Source: Frankia sp. QA3
Lineage (GTDB): Bacteria > Actinomycetota > Actinomycetes > Frankiales > Frankiaceae
Length of the DNA stretch: 64,000 bases
Assembly (NCBI RefSeq): GCF_000262465.1
Contig: NZ_CM001489.1
Location: forward strand, 847,772 to 911,771
Reading direction: 5' to 3'
The translations under genes and the position numbers were made by a program. Positions 56,025 to 64,000 of this stretch are shown piece after piece. The first letter of the stretch is position 1; each line of letters starts with the position of its first letter. A model generated the notes under the pieces. The model was not told the DNA's origin. It did not search any database and was given only the letters and a program-made list of their open reading frames with translations.

Positions 56025-57356
56025 ATGAGCGCCCAGTCTCGCCAGCTACATCTCAACGCATTCCTGATGAACGTCGGCCACCACGAGGCAGCCTGGCGGC
56101 ACCCGGCGACCAACCCGGAGCGGGACGGCGTCGACCACTATGTCGGCCTCGCGCAGCTCGCTGAGCGGGGGAAGTTCGACTCGGTCTTCCTGGCCGACGG
56201 ACTCGCTCTGTGGAACAATGTGCGGCACAATTTCGCCGGCCGTTTCGAGCCGCTGACGCTGCTGTCCGCCCTCGCCATGGCGACCAGCCGCGTCGGACTG
56301 ATTGCCACCGTGTCCACGACGTACAACGAGCCGTTCCACGTGGCCCGGAAGTTCGCCTCCGTGGACCACCTCAGCCGTGGCCGGGCCGGTTGGAACATCG
56401 TGACCTCCGCCCAGGAGGACGAAGCGCGTAACTTCAACCAGGAAAGACATCTCGACCACCACAGCCGCTACCAGCGGGCCGCCGAGTTCCTGGACGTGAC
56501 GCGCGCGCTGTGGGACAGCTGGCAGGACGACGCCCTGGTCTACGACAAGAAGGCGGGTGTCTACGCCGACACGGATCGGATCCGACCGGTCAACCACACC
56601 GGACGGTATTTCTCCGTCGCCGGGCCGCTCAACGTTCCCCGTAGTCCACAGGGCCATCCGCTGCTCGTGCAGGCCGGCTCGTCCGAGGACGGCCGCGAGT
56701 TCGCCGCGCGGTACGCGGAGGCGGTCTTCACAGCGCAGCAGACCCTGGCCGACGGCCAGCGGTTCTACGCCGACCTGAAAAGGCGGGCCGGTCACCACGG
56801 CCGCCCACCCGAGCAGATCAAGATCCTGCCCGGGATCGCCCCGATCCTGGGCGGTACCGAGGCGGAGGCGAAGCGGCGAGAAGCCGAGCTGAACGATCTG
56901 ATCGTGCCCGAGTACGGGCTCACCCAGCTGTCGAAGATGGTCGGTCTCGACCTTTTCGACCACCCGCTGGACGGCCCGCTGCCGGCGGATCTACCGACGG
57001 TGGACGACATCAACGGCAACAAGAGCCGCTTCTCCCTGGTCATCGAGCTGGCACGCCGGGAGCGCCTCACCATCCGCCAGCTGCTGGTCCGGTTGGCCGC
57101 CGGCCGCGGCCACCGGGTCTTCGCCGGCACCCCGGAACAGGTCGCCGACCAACTCGAACAGTGGTTCACCGGCGGAGCCGCGGACGGCTTCAACGTGATG
57201 CCGCCCTATCTGCCGGGGGCGCTGGCCGATTTCGTCGAGCAGGTGGTTCCGATCCTGCAGCGGCGGGGGCTGTTCCGGACCGAGTACGAGGGCAGAACGC
57301 TACGCGACCACTACCGGCTGGCCCGCCCCGCCGCCGGGGCCGGCGTCCCACGGTGA
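56025..57356 (+). CDS. LLM-class flavin monooxygenase, NtaA/SnaA/DszA group
   Basis: 443 residues from ATG 56025; upstream sequence in the frame is intergenic. N-terminal LNAFLMNVGHHEAAWRHP, FDSVFLADGLALW and SRGRAGWNIVTSAQEDEARN are hallmarks of the NtaA/SnaA/DszA (SoxA) branch, which uses FMNH2 and O2 to oxidise chelators, sulfones or organosulfur compounds. Length matches. It needs reduced flavin from a partner reductase; none of the classical type is nearby, but a flavoprotein and a ferredoxin follow directly. Its stop overlaps the next start (GTGA). Confidence 0.9.
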   Translation: MSAQSRQLHLNAFLMNVGHHEAAWRHPATNPERDGVDHYVGLAQLAERGKFDSVFLADGLALWNNVRHNFAGRFEPLTLLSALAMATSRVGLIATVSTTYNEPFHVARKFASVDHLSRGRAGWNIVTSAQEDEARNFNQERHLDHHSRYQRAAEFLDVTRALWDSWQDDALVYDKKAGVYADTDRIRPVNHTGRYFSVAGPLNVPRSPQGHPLLVQAGSSEDGREFAARYAEAVFTAQQTLADGQRFYADLKRRAGHHGRPPEQIKILPGIAPILGGTEAEAKRREAELNDLIVPEYGLTQLSKMVGLDLFDHPLDGPLPADLPTVDDINGNKSRFSLVIELARRERLTIRQLLVRLAAGRGHRVFAGTPEQVADQLEQWFTGGAADGFNVMPPYLPGALADFVEQVVPILQRRGLFRTEYEGRTLRDHYRLARPAAGAGVPR

Positions 57357-59005
57357 CCGGCGGGCCGCGGCGCCGGTCGCCGTCGGTGGCCATCCCCGCC
57401 GAGTCCGACGTCCTCGTGCTAGGCGGCGGTCCGGCGGGGACCTGGGCGGCACTGGGAGCAGCGAGTCGCGGCGCGCGCGTCACGCTCGTGGACAAGGGTT
57501 ACTGCGGGACGAGCGGTTCGACGGCGGCCGCCGGGAACAACCTCTGGTACCTGCCCCCGGGCGGGCCGGCCCGGGAGAAGGCCGTCGCCGCCCGGGAGAT
57601 CTCCGGCGGCTACCTCACGGACCGGCGGTGGATGTTTCGCCTCCTCGACCAGACGTGGGACGCCGTCGGGCAGCTGGCAGACTGGGGCTATCCGTTTCCG
57701 ACGTCCGACGACGGCACGCAGCGTCGTGCCAGCCTGCAGGGCCCGGAGTACATGCGGTTGATGCGCCGCCGAGTCCGCCGCGCCGGCGTCGCCGTCATCG
57801 ACCAGTCGCCGGCGCTCGAGCTCCTCGTCGACCCGGACGGTGTCGTCACCGGCGCCGCCGGCCTCCGGCGCCAGCACGCCGGTGAGCGCTGGGAGGTTCG
57901 CGCCGGTGCCGTGATCCTGGCCACCGGCGGCTGTGCCTTCCGGTCCGGGGCGCTCGGGCTCAACGTCGACACCGGTGATGGTGCCCTGATGGCTGCCGAG
58001 CTCGGAGCGGACCTGTCCGGCATGGAGTTCTCCTGCCAGTACGGCATCGCGCCCGCGTTCGGTGCGCAGACCAAGGGCCTGATGTACCAGTTCGCCACCT
58101 TCACCGCCGCCGACGGCACCGAACTGGCCTGTGGCCTGCGGCCCGGCGGTGTGCTGGAGGTACAGCGGGCAGCGCTGTACTCCCAGGTCTACGCCCAGCT
58201 CGACCTGGCCGAGCCGGGTATCCGCTCGGCAATGCGCTGGTCGCAGCCGAACTTCTTCCTGCCGTTCGACAAGATCGGTGTCGACCCGTTCGCCCGGCGG
58301 TTCCCCATCCGGTTCGTCCTGGAAGGCACCGTCCGCGGCACCGGTGGGCTGCGCCTCGTCGACGACGGGTGCGCGACCGCCGTTCCCGGGCTGTTCGCGG
58401 CCGGCGACGCCGCCTCCCGGGAGCCGGTCACCGGTGCCGTCAGCGGCGGTGGCAGCCACAACGGCTCGTGGGCGATCGCCTCTGGCAGCTGGGCCGGAGC
58501 CGCGGCCGCGCGGTTCGCCAGCACCCGTGCCGGCCAGTGGCGGACCGCGCCACTGGCGCACGGGGGCGGCCCGGGGCTGCGCCCCCGAGCGGCTCGCGGC
58601 GATCTGCGAGCCGACGACGTCGTGGAGGCTGTGCAGGACCGGGTGTTGCCCCTGCGGCACAACCGGTTTCGCACCGCGGCGGACCTGCGCGAGTCTCTCA
58701 CCGTGCTGGACGCGCTGTGGCCCGTTGTGGCGGGCGGGCTTACCGCGGCCGACGGCGACCCGCGTTCGGTCCTCCGTACCCGTGAGGCCACGGCCATGCT
58801 CGCACACGCCCGGTGGATGTACCGCAGTGCGCTGGCCCGGCCGGAGACCCGCGGCATGCACCTCCGCGACGACTCACCGCAGACCACGCCAGCCTTCGCC
58901 CGCCGGATCCGCGTCGGTGGCCTGGACGAGGTGTGGACGGCCCTGGACGTCGCCCCACCTGCCCTTCTGCGCACCGAGGAGACCGAGGAGACAGCCGTCC
59001 CGTGA
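57353..59005 (+). CDS. AprA-like FAD-dependent oxidoreductase (fumarate reductase/APS reductase alpha type)
   Basis: 550 residues from GTG 57353, overlapping the monooxygenase stop. FAD-binding DVLVLGGGPAGTWAALGAAS at about 20-40, TLVDKGYCGTSGSTAAAG, ILATGGCAFRSGALGLNVDTG, and the C-terminal FAD motif AVPGLFAAGDAAS with GAVSGGGSHNGSW. The fold is that of fumarate reductase/adenylylsulfate reductase alpha subunits. Paired with a ferredoxin as in AprAB, it may act in assimilatory sulfur chemistry or feed electrons to the monooxygenase. True APS reductase activity is not implied. Confidence 0.85.
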   Translation: MTGGPRRRSPSVAIPAESDVLVLGGGPAGTWAALGAASRGARVTLVDKGYCGTSGSTAAAGNNLWYLPPGGPAREKAVAAREISGGYLTDRRWMFRLLDQTWDAVGQLADWGYPFPTSDDGTQRRASLQGPEYMRLMRRRVRRAGVAVIDQSPALELLVDPDGVVTGAAGLRRQHAGERWEVRAGAVILATGGCAFRSGALGLNVDTGDGALMAAELGADLSGMEFSCQYGIAPAFGAQTKGLMYQFATFTAADGTELACGLRPGGVLEVQRAALYSQVYAQLDLAEPGIRSAMRWSQPNFFLPFDKIGVDPFARRFPIRFVLEGTVRGTGGLRLVDDGCATAVPGLFAAGDAASREPVTGAVSGGGSHNGSWAIASGSWAGAAAARFASTRAGQWRTAPLAHGGGPGLRPRAARGDLRADDVVEAVQDRVLPLRHNRFRTAADLRESLTVLDALWPVVAGGLTAADGDPRSVLRTREATAMLAHARWMYRSALARPETRGMHLRDDSPQTTPAFARRIRVGGLDEVWTALDVAPPALLRTEETEETAVP

Positions 59006-59367
59006 TCGAGGTGATCAGCGACAGTCGCTGCGTCGACTGCGGCATCTGCGTGGACGTGTGCCCGACGAACGTCTTCGACCTGTCAGCCGACGGCCCTCCG
59101 GTCATCGCCCGGCAGTCGGACTGCCAGACCTGCTTCATGTGCGAGGCGTACTGCCCGACCGACGCCCTGTTCGTCGCACCGCTGGCCGGGCCGGCCCCGA
59201 CCGGTTCACCGCTTGCGGACGAAGCCGCGCTCGAGGCGCAGAACCGGTTCGGGGAGTACCGGCGGTGGCTGGGCTGGGGGCACGGCCGCACGCCCGGCAG
59301 CCGCCGGGACCAGAACCACGTCTTCACCGCCCGGGCACTCAGCCCGCCGAAACGGGCTGGCAGGTGA
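59002..59367 (+). CDS. 2x[4Fe-4S] ferredoxin, AprB-like partner
   Basis: 121 residues from GTG 59002, overlapping the previous stop (GTGA). Two cluster motifs: CVDCGICVDVCP (Cys 10, 13, 16, 20) and CQTCFMCEAYCP. A 60-residue C-terminal tail (WLGWGHGRTPGSRRDQNHVF) resembles the extension of AprB-type subunits. It should transfer electrons for the flavoprotein encoded just upstream. Confidence 0.9.
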   Translation: MIEVISDSRCVDCGICVDVCPTNVFDLSADGPPVIARQSDCQTCFMCEAYCPTDALFVAPLAGPAPTGSPLADEAALEAQNRFGEYRRWLGWGHGRTPGSRRDQNHVFTARALSPPKRAGR

Positions 59368-59495
59368 TGGCGGCGGGTCACCCCGCCCGCCCCGGAGGAG
59401 CCGGCGCCCACCGCTCGATGACGGCGCCCACCGCTCAATGAGCGCGGCCATCGTGACCTACCCGTCCCACCGACGACGAAGCGAGGGATAGCCGA

Positions 59496-61886
59496 ATGTC
59501 CCGCCAGTCCGCCGGGCACCCTTCCGAGCCGGCCTCCCAGGTCGTTCCCCCGGCCGTCCAGAACGGCACACCCGACCGTCGCGACCCGTATGCGAACTTC
59601 CCGGGGCGGATCGGCCGTACCTTCGCCGAGTCGGAACCGGCCTGGGTGCCCCGTGAGCGTCCGGCCGCCGGGGCGCCCAACATCGTCGTGGTGCTGGTCG
59701 ACGACATGGGCTACAGCGACATCGGTCCGTTCGGCGCGGAGATCCCTACGCCCGCCCTGGACCGGCTCGCCGAACGCGGAGTGCGCCTGACGAACTACCA
59801 CACCATGCCGTTGTGCTCGCCGGCCCGGGCCGCCCTCCTGACCGGACTCAATCCGCATCGCGTCGGCTATGCCATGGTGGCGAACGCCGACCCCGGGTTC
59901 CCGGGCTACGGGATGGAGATCGCCGACGACGTCCCCACGCTGGCGCAGTTGCTCCACGACGCGGGTTATGCCACCTACGCGGTCGGTAAATGGCACCTGA
60001 CCCGAGACTCCGCGTCGAACGCCGCGGACGACCGGCGCAACTGGCCGCTGCAGAAGGGCTTCGACCAGTACTACGGCGTCCTCGAGGGACTGACCAGTCT
60101 TTTTCACCCACACCAGCTGGTCCGTGACAACAGCCCGCTCCAGGTCGACGAGCTGCCGGCCGGTTACTACTACACCGACGACATCACCGACCAGGCAATC
60201 TCCATGGTGACGTCCCTGCGCGCGCACGACCCGGAGAAGCCGTTCTTCCTCTATCTCGCGCACAACGCGGTGCACGGGCCGTTGCAGGCCAGGCCCGAGG
60301 ACATCGCCCGGCATCGCGGCCGCTACGACAGCGGGTGGGACGCGCTGCGCGAGGCCCGGTTCCGCCGGCAGCTCGAGGCCGGCCTCTTCCCACCGGGCAC
60401 CCGGCTGCCACGCCGGAACTTCGAGGCGGGGTTCGAGGTCGGTGCATGGAGCGACCTCGAACCGCGGGAGCAGCGGCTGTACCCCCGGTACATGGAGGTC
60501 TACGCCGCGATGGTCGACAACATCGACCAGAACCTGGGCCGGCTGGTGGACACCCTCGACGCCCTCGGCGAACTCGACAACACCATCATCGTCTTCACCT
60601 CTGACAACGGTGGCACCGGTGAAGGAGGAGCCGAGGGAACCCGCAGCTACTTCAGCCGGTTCGCCCACCATCCCGCACTGCCCGCCGACTGGAATCCGGA
60701 CGTCGAGCGGGAGGCCGAACTCATCGGAGGTCCACGCAGCCTGGTGCACTACCCGCGCGGGTGGGGAATGGCGTCGAACACGCCGTTCCGGCTTTACAAG
60801 GGCCAGACGTACGCCGGCGGAGTACGGGTCCCGTTCCTGCTGTCCTGGCCGGGCGGACTGCACCGGCCCCACGCGGACACCGGCATCCGCACGCAGTACC
60901 AGTACGTCACCGACCTCACACCCACACTGCTCGAACTGGCCGGGGTGAAGCGTCCGGCACGCCGCCTGGAGCACGTGGTCCAGGCGCTCGACGGGGTCAG
61001 CTTCGCCACCGTGCTCGCGCACCCCGACGCGGTCAGCACCCACCATGAGCAGTACTGCGAGATGATCGGCAACCGCAGTTACTACCGGGACGGCTGGAAA
61101 CTGGTGACCCTGCACCGCCCGGGCGCCCCCTACGACGATCGCGAATGGGCGCTCTACGACCTGGTCCGCGACCCGACCGAAATCGACGACCTGTCCGCCG
61201 ATCATCCCGCAGTGGTCGAGGAGCTGGCGGCCGCCTGGGAGAAGGCGGCCTGGCATAACGGGGTCTTCCCGCTCCCCGACGCCGGCGGCGCGCTGGCCCT
61301 GCGCAACCCGGACGAGGAACGGCTGCGGCGGCCTGTGACCTTGTTGCCCGGCACGCCCGAGCTGGAGCGTTACCGGTCCGCCAGTCTCATCGCCTTCCGG
61401 TCCTTCGACATCGACATCGACCTGGCCGACCACGGGCCCGGCGATGAGGGCGTGCTCGTCTCCCACGGCGACCAGGGCGGGGGGTACAGCATTTACGTGG
61501 AACAGGGACGGCTGCGCCTCGCCTACAACGAATACGGTGCGCTCCGCGAGGTGGACGCCGGTCCGCTCGCCGCCGGTGAGCACACCATCCGCGCCGCCGC
61601 CACGGCGCTGTCGGGGCTTCGCTGGGACTGGCGGATCTCCGTCGACGGAGCCGAGACCGGGCGGCTGGCCAGCGTGCATCAACTGATCGGCATGGCGCCC
61701 CTGCAGGGAATCAGCGTCGGGGTGGATCGCAAGTCCCCGGTTTCCTGGCCCGTCCACGAACGGCACGGAAGCTTCCGGTACACAGGTCGCCTGCGAACGG
61801 TGACCTACACGCCGGGGCAGTCCGGGCCGGACGATCCGGAAACTCTGATCCGGGTACTGCGGGAGGCCGCGGCCGCATTCGAATAG
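59496..61886 (+). CDS. Type I arylsulfatase (AtsA-like), cytoplasmic
   Basis: 796 residues, similar to long actinobacterial arylsulfatases. Metal-binding VVLVDDMGYSDIGPFG, formylglycine motif CSPARAALLTG with Cys107, GKWHL and SDNGG are all intact. A C-terminal ~190-residue beta-rich region (about 610-796) closes the protein. No signal peptide, so it acts inside the cell on imported sulfate esters and requires a formylglycine-generating enzyme encoded elsewhere. It hydrolyses aryl sulfates to phenol plus sulfate. Separated by 128 bp from the ferredoxin gene; probably part of the same regulon. Confidence 0.94.
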   Translation: MSRQSAGHPSEPASQVVPPAVQNGTPDRRDPYANFPGRIGRTFAESEPAWVPRERPAAGAPNIVVVLVDDMGYSDIGPFGAEIPTPALDRLAERGVRLTNYHTMPLCSPARAALLTGLNPHRVGYAMVANADPGFPGYGMEIADDVPTLAQLLHDAGYATYAVGKWHLTRDSASNAADDRRNWPLQKGFDQYYGVLEGLTSLFHPHQLVRDNSPLQVDELPAGYYYTDDITDQAISMVTSLRAHDPEKPFFLYLAHNAVHGPLQARPEDIARHRGRYDSGWDALREARFRRQLEAGLFPPGTRLPRRNFEAGFEVGAWSDLEPREQRLYPRYMEVYAAMVDNIDQNLGRLVDTLDALGELDNTIIVFTSDNGGTGEGGAEGTRSYFSRFAHHPALPADWNPDVEREAELIGGPRSLVHYPRGWGMASNTPFRLYKGQTYAGGVRVPFLLSWPGGLHRPHADTGIRTQYQYVTDLTPTLLELAGVKRPARRLEHVVQALDGVSFATVLAHPDAVSTHHEQYCEMIGNRSYYRDGWKLVTLHRPGAPYDDREWALYDLVRDPTEIDDLSADHPAVVEELAAAWEKAAWHNGVFPLPDAGGALALRNPDEERLRRPVTLLPGTPELERYRSASLIAFRSFDIDIDLADHGPGDEGVLVSHGDQGGGYSIYVEQGRLRLAYNEYGALREVDAGPLAAGEHTIRAAATALSGLRWDWRISVDGAETGRLASVHQLIGMAPLQGISVGVDRKSPVSWPVHERHGSFRYTGRLRTVTYTPGQSGPDDPETLIRVLREAAAAFE

Positions 61887-61921
61887 CCCTTGCCGTCGCG
61901 GACGGGACAACCGACGTCATC

Positions 61922-61945
61922 CCGGCCGCGCGGCCGCGCGGCCGG
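61922..61945. terminator. 24-bp G/C palindrome after the arylsulfatase
   Basis: A perfect palindrome of CCGGCCGCGCGG/CCGCGCGGCCGG, 36 bp after the arylsulfatase stop codon. No T-run; probably a transcription terminator. Confidence 0.45.
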
Positions 61946-62004
61946 CGCGGTCTGGTCCACGAATAGGCCACGGCGAGCCGGAAACGACCGGGCCAGGCCG
62001 GACG

Positions 62005-62082
62005 CCGCCGGACAGCGGCCCGCACCCGGCCGAGGACCTACCCGCACCCGAATTGGAACTCTGACCAGCGAAAACGCCCTCT
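62005..62082. repeat. Dispersed repeat, copy 2
   Basis: 62039-62082 matches 50335-50378 at 42 of 44 positions, same orientation; weaker similarity extends left to about 62005. It ends 3 bp before the stop codon of the acyl-CoA dehydrogenase remnant. Confidence 0.75.
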
Positions 62083-62084
62083 GA

Positions 62085-62165
62085 TCAGCCTCGGGCGAGG
62101 TGGCGGCTGATCACCAGGCGCTGGATCTGGTTGGTTCCCTCGAAGATCTGCATGAGCTTCGTCCC
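62085..62165 (-). pseudogene. Acyl-CoA dehydrogenase C-terminal remnant
   Basis: The minus strand reads KLMQIFEGTNQIQRLVISRH followed by LARG and a stop (TGA at 62087-62085). This is the diagnostic last ~25 residues of acyl-CoA dehydrogenases (YEGTNQIQR signature). Similarity ends upstream at about 62165; the other ~95% of the gene is missing. Confidence 0.85.
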
Positions 62166-62226
62166 CGAAGATCAATGTTGGTCGTGAGCTGGGACGATGC
62201 CTCGCGACCCGCCGGAGTCATGCCGC

Positions 62227-62574
62227 TTAGCCACATCCTGTCCACGGCAACACGTCGGCGGGTGGCTCGGGAACGGGCACCTCTTCTGCTGGCGCTGCCG
62301 GGCCACCGGGGAACCTGCCGGAGAGCCGGGCGGGCCAGGCCAGGCCGACCGCTTCCCGTAGCCGGCGCCGTGCGGTGGCCTCGTCGACGCCGTGCAGGTC
62401 CCGGTAGCCGATCGTGGACAGCACCTTCAGCGGCGTGCAGTCGGCGACACGTAGCGGGACGATTTTCCTGTCGGTCGGGGCGCCGGCCCACTCATGGGGC
62501 ACCAGCGCGAGGTGAAGTACACCGGTGATCTCCAGATCCTTGGCCCGGTTGTCCCAGTAGGAGGCCCAAGCAAG
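62227..62574 (-). pseudogene. TIR-domain C-terminal remnant
   Basis: The minus strand frame, open from about 62574 to TAA at 62229-62227, encodes KIVPLRVADCTPLKVLSTIG and YRDLHGVDEATARRRLREAV. This matches the second half of actinobacterial TIR domains (pattern LIPVRV.DC.P.GLL..I.YVDL.GLDE..AR..L). The N-terminal half with the box 1 F-[LV]-S-Y motif is absent, and a stop codon precedes it. Probably the remains of a TIR-NTPase or TIR-TPR gene. Confidence 0.6.
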
Positions 62575-62582
62575 TCAGAGCC

Positions 62583-62719
62583 TTGGTGGGCACAGGACGC
62601 CACCAAGCCACTCCGAGCCAGGCGAGCGCCGTGTCGGGCTTGAGCTTCCAGGCCAGCGCCGCCGTCACGCTGACGAACAGGACGAGCAGCAGAATCGCGG
62701 CATTATCGGTGCGGGCCGT
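62583..62719 (-). pseudogene. Membrane-protein fragment
   Basis: The minus strand encodes AAILLLVLFVSVTAALAW, a clear membrane helix, followed by KLKPDTALAWLGVAWWRP. No start codon or family can be assigned; it reads as an isolated scrap in this decayed region. Confidence 0.4.
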
Positions 62720-63101
62720 ACGAGATCCCCCATGTTGGCATCATCGTGACCACCTTGCCGCGGCTTGCATCGGCGCGGCGGAGACGAGCCGCGAAGGTTC
62801 GGGGCGGTGCACGGCGGCTCCGCCACTCGCTGGGTGACCGTGCTCGTATCCCACGAGCGCCGCCAGGAACCCGAGCCCAGCCAGGGTCGTCGTGGCCCGT
62901 GATACCACCCAACGTGAACGGCCCTCGGGCAATGGGCCGACGCCCGATGGCGGCCGGGTCGGCGGCCGTACGGTGCGCGGCGAGGTGGAGCTGTTCGACC
63001 TCGCAGTGGAACGCGGCCTGGCCGATTCGTGCCCGCTCGACGTCACGGTCGACATAGCCGGGGGCGAGGTCGAGGACCTCGCCGTCGAGGACGAGCTGCA
63101 C
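62703..63101 (-). CDS. Hypothetical protein, possibly decayed
   Basis: 132 residues from GTG 63101. The N-terminal part (VQLVLDGEVLDLAPGYVDRD, HCEVEQLHLAAHRTAADPAA) looks like genuine coding sequence; the Arg-rich C-terminal half looks random and may lie beyond a lost stop. In-frame sequence upstream of the start (DDARVERAFDSSR) also looks coding, so the real N-terminus may be longer. No family recognised. Confidence 0.35.
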   Translation of the reverse strand: MQLVLDGEVLDLAPGYVDRDVERARIGQAAFHCEVEQLHLAAHRTAADPAAIGRRPIARGPFTLGGITGHDDPGWARVPGGARGIRARSPSEWRSRRAPPRTFAARLRRADASRGKVVTMMPTWGISYGPHR

Positions 63102-63138
63102 CCGGCTGGAGTCGAACGCACGCTCGACACGGGCATCG

Positions 63139-63396
63139 TCAGGAACGCGATATCTCGGCCGTGGGGCCTGGTAGCGCGGGCGGGTCCGCCAGTACCACCT
63201 CGACGGACGGACCCATCCGCTGCAAACGCTTGGCCCCCACCTCGACTTCGAGGATCGGACGGCCGACGAGCAGCGCCTGCGGCGCCTGTTTCGTCGCCGC
63301 GCAGAACTCCTTCGCCTGATCGCGTGTCAGGTCGGGACGGATCTCGCAGATCACATCCAACGTCACGCGGTGCGCCATTGCCCGCTTGACGATCAT
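63139..63396 (-). CDS. Small protein with ribosomal L7/L12 C-terminal-like fold
   Basis: About 85 residues from ATG 63396 (or ATG 63378). VTLDVICEIRPDLTRDQAKE, then ALLVGRPILEVEVGAKRLQR and MGPSVEVVLADPP, follow the pattern of the L7/L12 C-terminal domain (V.EIR..T...AK......P......A..L...G..VE.V). Small L7/L12-like proteins unrelated to the ribosomal stalk are common in streptomycetes; their role is unknown. The surroundings are decayed, so expression is uncertain. Confidence 0.45.
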   Translation of the reverse strand: MIVKRAMAHRVTLDVICEIRPDLTRDQAKEFCAATKQAPQALLVGRPILEVEVGAKRLQRMGPSVEVVLADPPALPGPTAEISRS

Positions 63397-63466
63397 TGTC
63401 GCCAGGGGCGGTGGAGTGACAGTGGGCGGGCGGTCGACGACCTCGCATCGCAGCGTGGTACCTCTT

Positions 63467-64000
63467 AGACCTCGTTTCACAATGAGTGATCAGGCCTGCT
63501 CGGGGTAGGTCCTGTCTGTGTGACTGATGACGTGCTGACCGATGAACTGTGGGACCGGCTGGCCCCGCTGGTCCCGGTCCGACCGCGGCGGTTCCGCTAT
63601 CCGGGCCGTCGGCCGGTCGACGACCGGGCGGCGCTGGCGGGCATCCTGTGGGTCCTGCGCAACGACGTCCCCTGGAGGGAACTGCCTCCGGGCCTGTTCG
63701 GGGTGTCGGGGGTGACCTGCTGGCGCCGGCTGCGGGACTGGCACACGGCCGGGGTGTGGACAGCTCTGCACGAACACCTGCTCGCCGAGCTCAACGCCGC
63801 GGGACGGCTCGACCTGCACCGGGCTCTGGTGGACTCCTCCCACGTCCACGCGCTCAAAGGGGGGGCGCGACGGGTCCGAGCCCGGTCAACCGAGCCCATC
63901 CCGGCAGCAAACACCATGTGATCACCGACGCGTCCGGGGTGCCGCTGGCCGCGACCGTGACCGGCGGGAACCGCCACGACGTCACTCAGCTCATCCCGCT
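63467..64000 (+). mobile_element. IS5-family insertion sequence, left end and transposase start (cut by window end)
   Basis: GACCTCGTTTCACAATGAG (from about 63467), preceded by TTA, is a plausible left terminal inverted repeat with a TNA-type target. The transposase starts 53 bp inside. The right end is beyond the window, so the boundary is a proposal. Confidence 0.6.
63520..64000 (+). CDS. IS5-family (IS427-like) transposase, -1 frameshift, 3'-partial
   Basis: Starts at GTG 63520. The first frame encodes the N-terminal DUF4096-type domain: LTDELWDRLAPLVPVRP, GRRPVDDRAALAGILWVLR, DVPWRELPPG and VDSSHVHALKGG, ending at 63921. The conserved continuation (ATGPSPVNRAHPGSKHHVIT, SGVPLAATVTGGNRHDVTQL) is one base back (-1 frame) and open to the window end. 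The switch occurs at AAAGGGGGGG (63856-63865), the kind of slippery site used by two-ORF IS5 elements. It would make an OrfAB DDE transposase that cuts and pastes the element. Confidence 0.85.

Noticed and set aside
58740-61910. 1056-codon minus-strand frame
   Set aside because: Antisense to the arylsulfatase, whose plus-strand motifs are intact.

Overview
The window is very GC-rich DNA with strong G/C bias at third codon positions, many GTG and some TTG starts, and stop/start overlaps (GTGA, TGATG). This indicates a high-GC actinomycete. The mix of STAND/TIR proteins, DUF2510, DUF402, a PPOX/F420 oxidoreductase and an Rv2578c-like radical SAM protein fits a Frankia-like or related soil actinobacterium; the genus is an inference. 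No rRNA, tRNA or CRISPR array was found.

Layout. 1-4224: lipid and membrane genes, namely an MprF-type aminoacyl-phosphatidylglycerol synthase (5' end outside the window), a membrane-anchored esterase and a rhomboid-like protein. 4590-10253: a Crp/Fnr regulator with a cNMP-type pocket, a class III nucleotide-cyclase-like protein, a large protein with a lysine-less P-loop-like motif, and a membrane protein; the last three overlap at their ends. 10555-12072: two tandem beta-trefoil inhibitor-like paralogues. 12550-13890: an orphan polymorphic-toxin C-terminal module broken by a 16-bp tandem duplication, then a likely immunity gene. 14007-26111: mostly housekeeping or accessory genes (GNAT, P-loop kinase, Rieske remnant, DUF402, PPOX, radical SAM, ABC-F, NACHT membrane protein, DUF2510-scramblase, a frameshifted lipoprotein esterase, an adenylate-kinase-like protein). 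26150-30493 (minus): TIR-TIR-STAND-WD40 protein. 30929-37208: folD, an MMPL transporter and valS. 37256-46815 (minus): a two-gene Tc-like (ABC) toxin locus. 47847-50182: a lower-GC operon with two HEPN-like proteins and a small membrane protein. 50183-51090: IclR and IS6 remnants.

51091-61886 is a coherent organosulfur locus: a TauD-type dioxygenase on the minus strand, then on the plus strand a substrate-binding lipoprotein, ATPase, permease, LLM flavin monooxygenase, AprA-like flavoprotein, a 2x[4Fe-4S] ferredoxin and a cytoplasmic arylsulfatase. A ~1-kb leader with a promoter candidate and three hairpins separates the two arms. Uptake of sulfonates or aryl sulfates followed by oxidative or hydrolytic release of sulfur is the likely job.

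61887-64000 is a decayed junction: an acyl-CoA dehydrogenase tail, a TIR-domain tail, a membrane-protein scrap, two small genes, and the left part of an IS5-family element whose transposase needs a -1 frameshift.

The main candidates for undescribed biology are the cyclase/Crp/pseudo-P-loop cluster with a Gly-rich motif shared by adjacent genes, the compact Tc-like toxin, and the HEPN-pair operon. A recurring feature is short (15-18 bp) in-frame tandem repeats in at least five unrelated genes, including the essential valS.
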